From: Virgibacillus dokdonensis
Lineage (GTDB): Bacteria > Bacillota > Bacilli > Bacillales > Amphibacillaceae
Length of the DNA stretch: 64,000 nt
NCBI RefSeq assembly: GCF_900166595.1
Contig: NZ_LT745763.1
Coordinates: 1,976,660 to 2,040,659 of the forward strand
Reading direction: 5' to 3'
Under the pieces are notes generated by a model, which saw only the letters and a list, made by a program, of their open reading frames with translations, made no database searches and was not told where the DNA came from. Within the stretch, counting starts at the first letter, position 1. The number at the start of each line of letters is the position of its first letter. Positions 63,899 through 64,000 of this stretch are shown piece after piece. Made by a program: the position numbers and the translations under genes.

Positions 63899-64000
63899 AA
63901 GCCATGTCACATTACTATTATGTGGCATGAAGTATAAAAACTGGCAAAAAGGTGAACAAATGAAGATAGTTGTTTAATTTGTTCCAATGTCGATTGATGA

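Larger units (their letters stand above)
63459..64000. other. Downstream intergenic region and probable hup leader
   Basis: No coding frame is supported. Contents are a second terminator-like hairpin (63577), a good sigma-A promoter (63870-63898) and a hairpin (63903-63929) at its start point. In B. subtilis the HU gene hbs follows spoIVA, so this is probably its leader; the gene itself is outside the window. Confidence 0.5.

Overview
The window is a 64 kb stretch of chromosome from a low-GC, endospore-forming Bacillaceae bacterium. Gene content and order follow the Bacillus subtilis rnz-to-spoIVA block. Protein divergence, high AT content and local rearrangements suggest the Virgibacillus/Oceanobacillus/Lentibacillus side of the family; this placement is inferred from recognised homologues, not from a search. 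Almost everything is core chromosome. I see no prophage, CRISPR array, tRNA or rRNA. The only mobile element is one group II intron.

Layout. 1-3106 (minus): aldehyde dehydrogenase (cut by the window edge), ribonuclease Z and a glycerophosphodiester phosphodiesterase. 3759-5858 (plus): yqjP-yqjQ-yqkB; then yqkF (minus). 7257-11879: nudF, an EndoQ/YqxK-type PHP nuclease, spoIIM, fur (perfect consensus promoter with an exact PerR-type box upstream), yqzK, xerD. 11973-15314: nucleoside salvage operon deoB-pupG-pdp. 15781-21658: forespore block dacF-spoIIAA-spoIIAB-sigF and spoVAA-spoVAB-spoVAF, with spoVAC, spoVAD and spoVAE missing from their usual place. 21974-25548: lysA, ppiB, a mini M50-type membrane peptidase, ribT, and a tiny YjcZ-family protein on the minus strand. 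25690-36955: scpA-scpB, dacB-spmA-spmB, rluB, resA-resB-resC (cytochrome c maturation), resD-resE.

37128-40302: a DUF4430 lipoprotein and an ECF transporter S component form a probable vitamin-uptake pair behind an 18-bp palindrome. The last codons of the S-component gene were replaced by an antisense class C-like group II intron sitting beside the bidirectional terminator shared with the ferredoxin gene. 40552-46590: ypbB, recQ/recS, ypbD (CPBP protease), a shortened ypbE, ypbH/mecB and glutamate dehydrogenase. 46822-52977: ypdA, ansA, prsW, sleB-ypeB and the PilZ protein ypfA. 53259-60151: cmk, plsC, ypfD (S1-like), the YIEGIA pair, der and gpsA. 60213-63431: a SpoVIF-family gene, yphE, yphF and spoIVA; the window ends in a promoter-bearing leader, probably of hup/hbs.

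Biology. Sporulation dominates: commitment (spoIIA), engulfment (spoIIM), cortex (dacB, dacF, spmAB), coat base (spoIVA), DPA/germination (spoVA genes, sleB-ypeB). It is interleaved with chromosome segregation (xerD, scpAB), redox respiration control (res), iron homeostasis (fur) and translation/ribosome assembly (rluB, der, ypfD). The less described items are the intron/terminator/ECF junction, a dispersed imperfect-palindromic repeat that follows terminators, a perfect 12-bp-arm palindrome inside yqjP, the operator-like palindrome before the DUF4430/ECF pair, and a structured leader before ribT.
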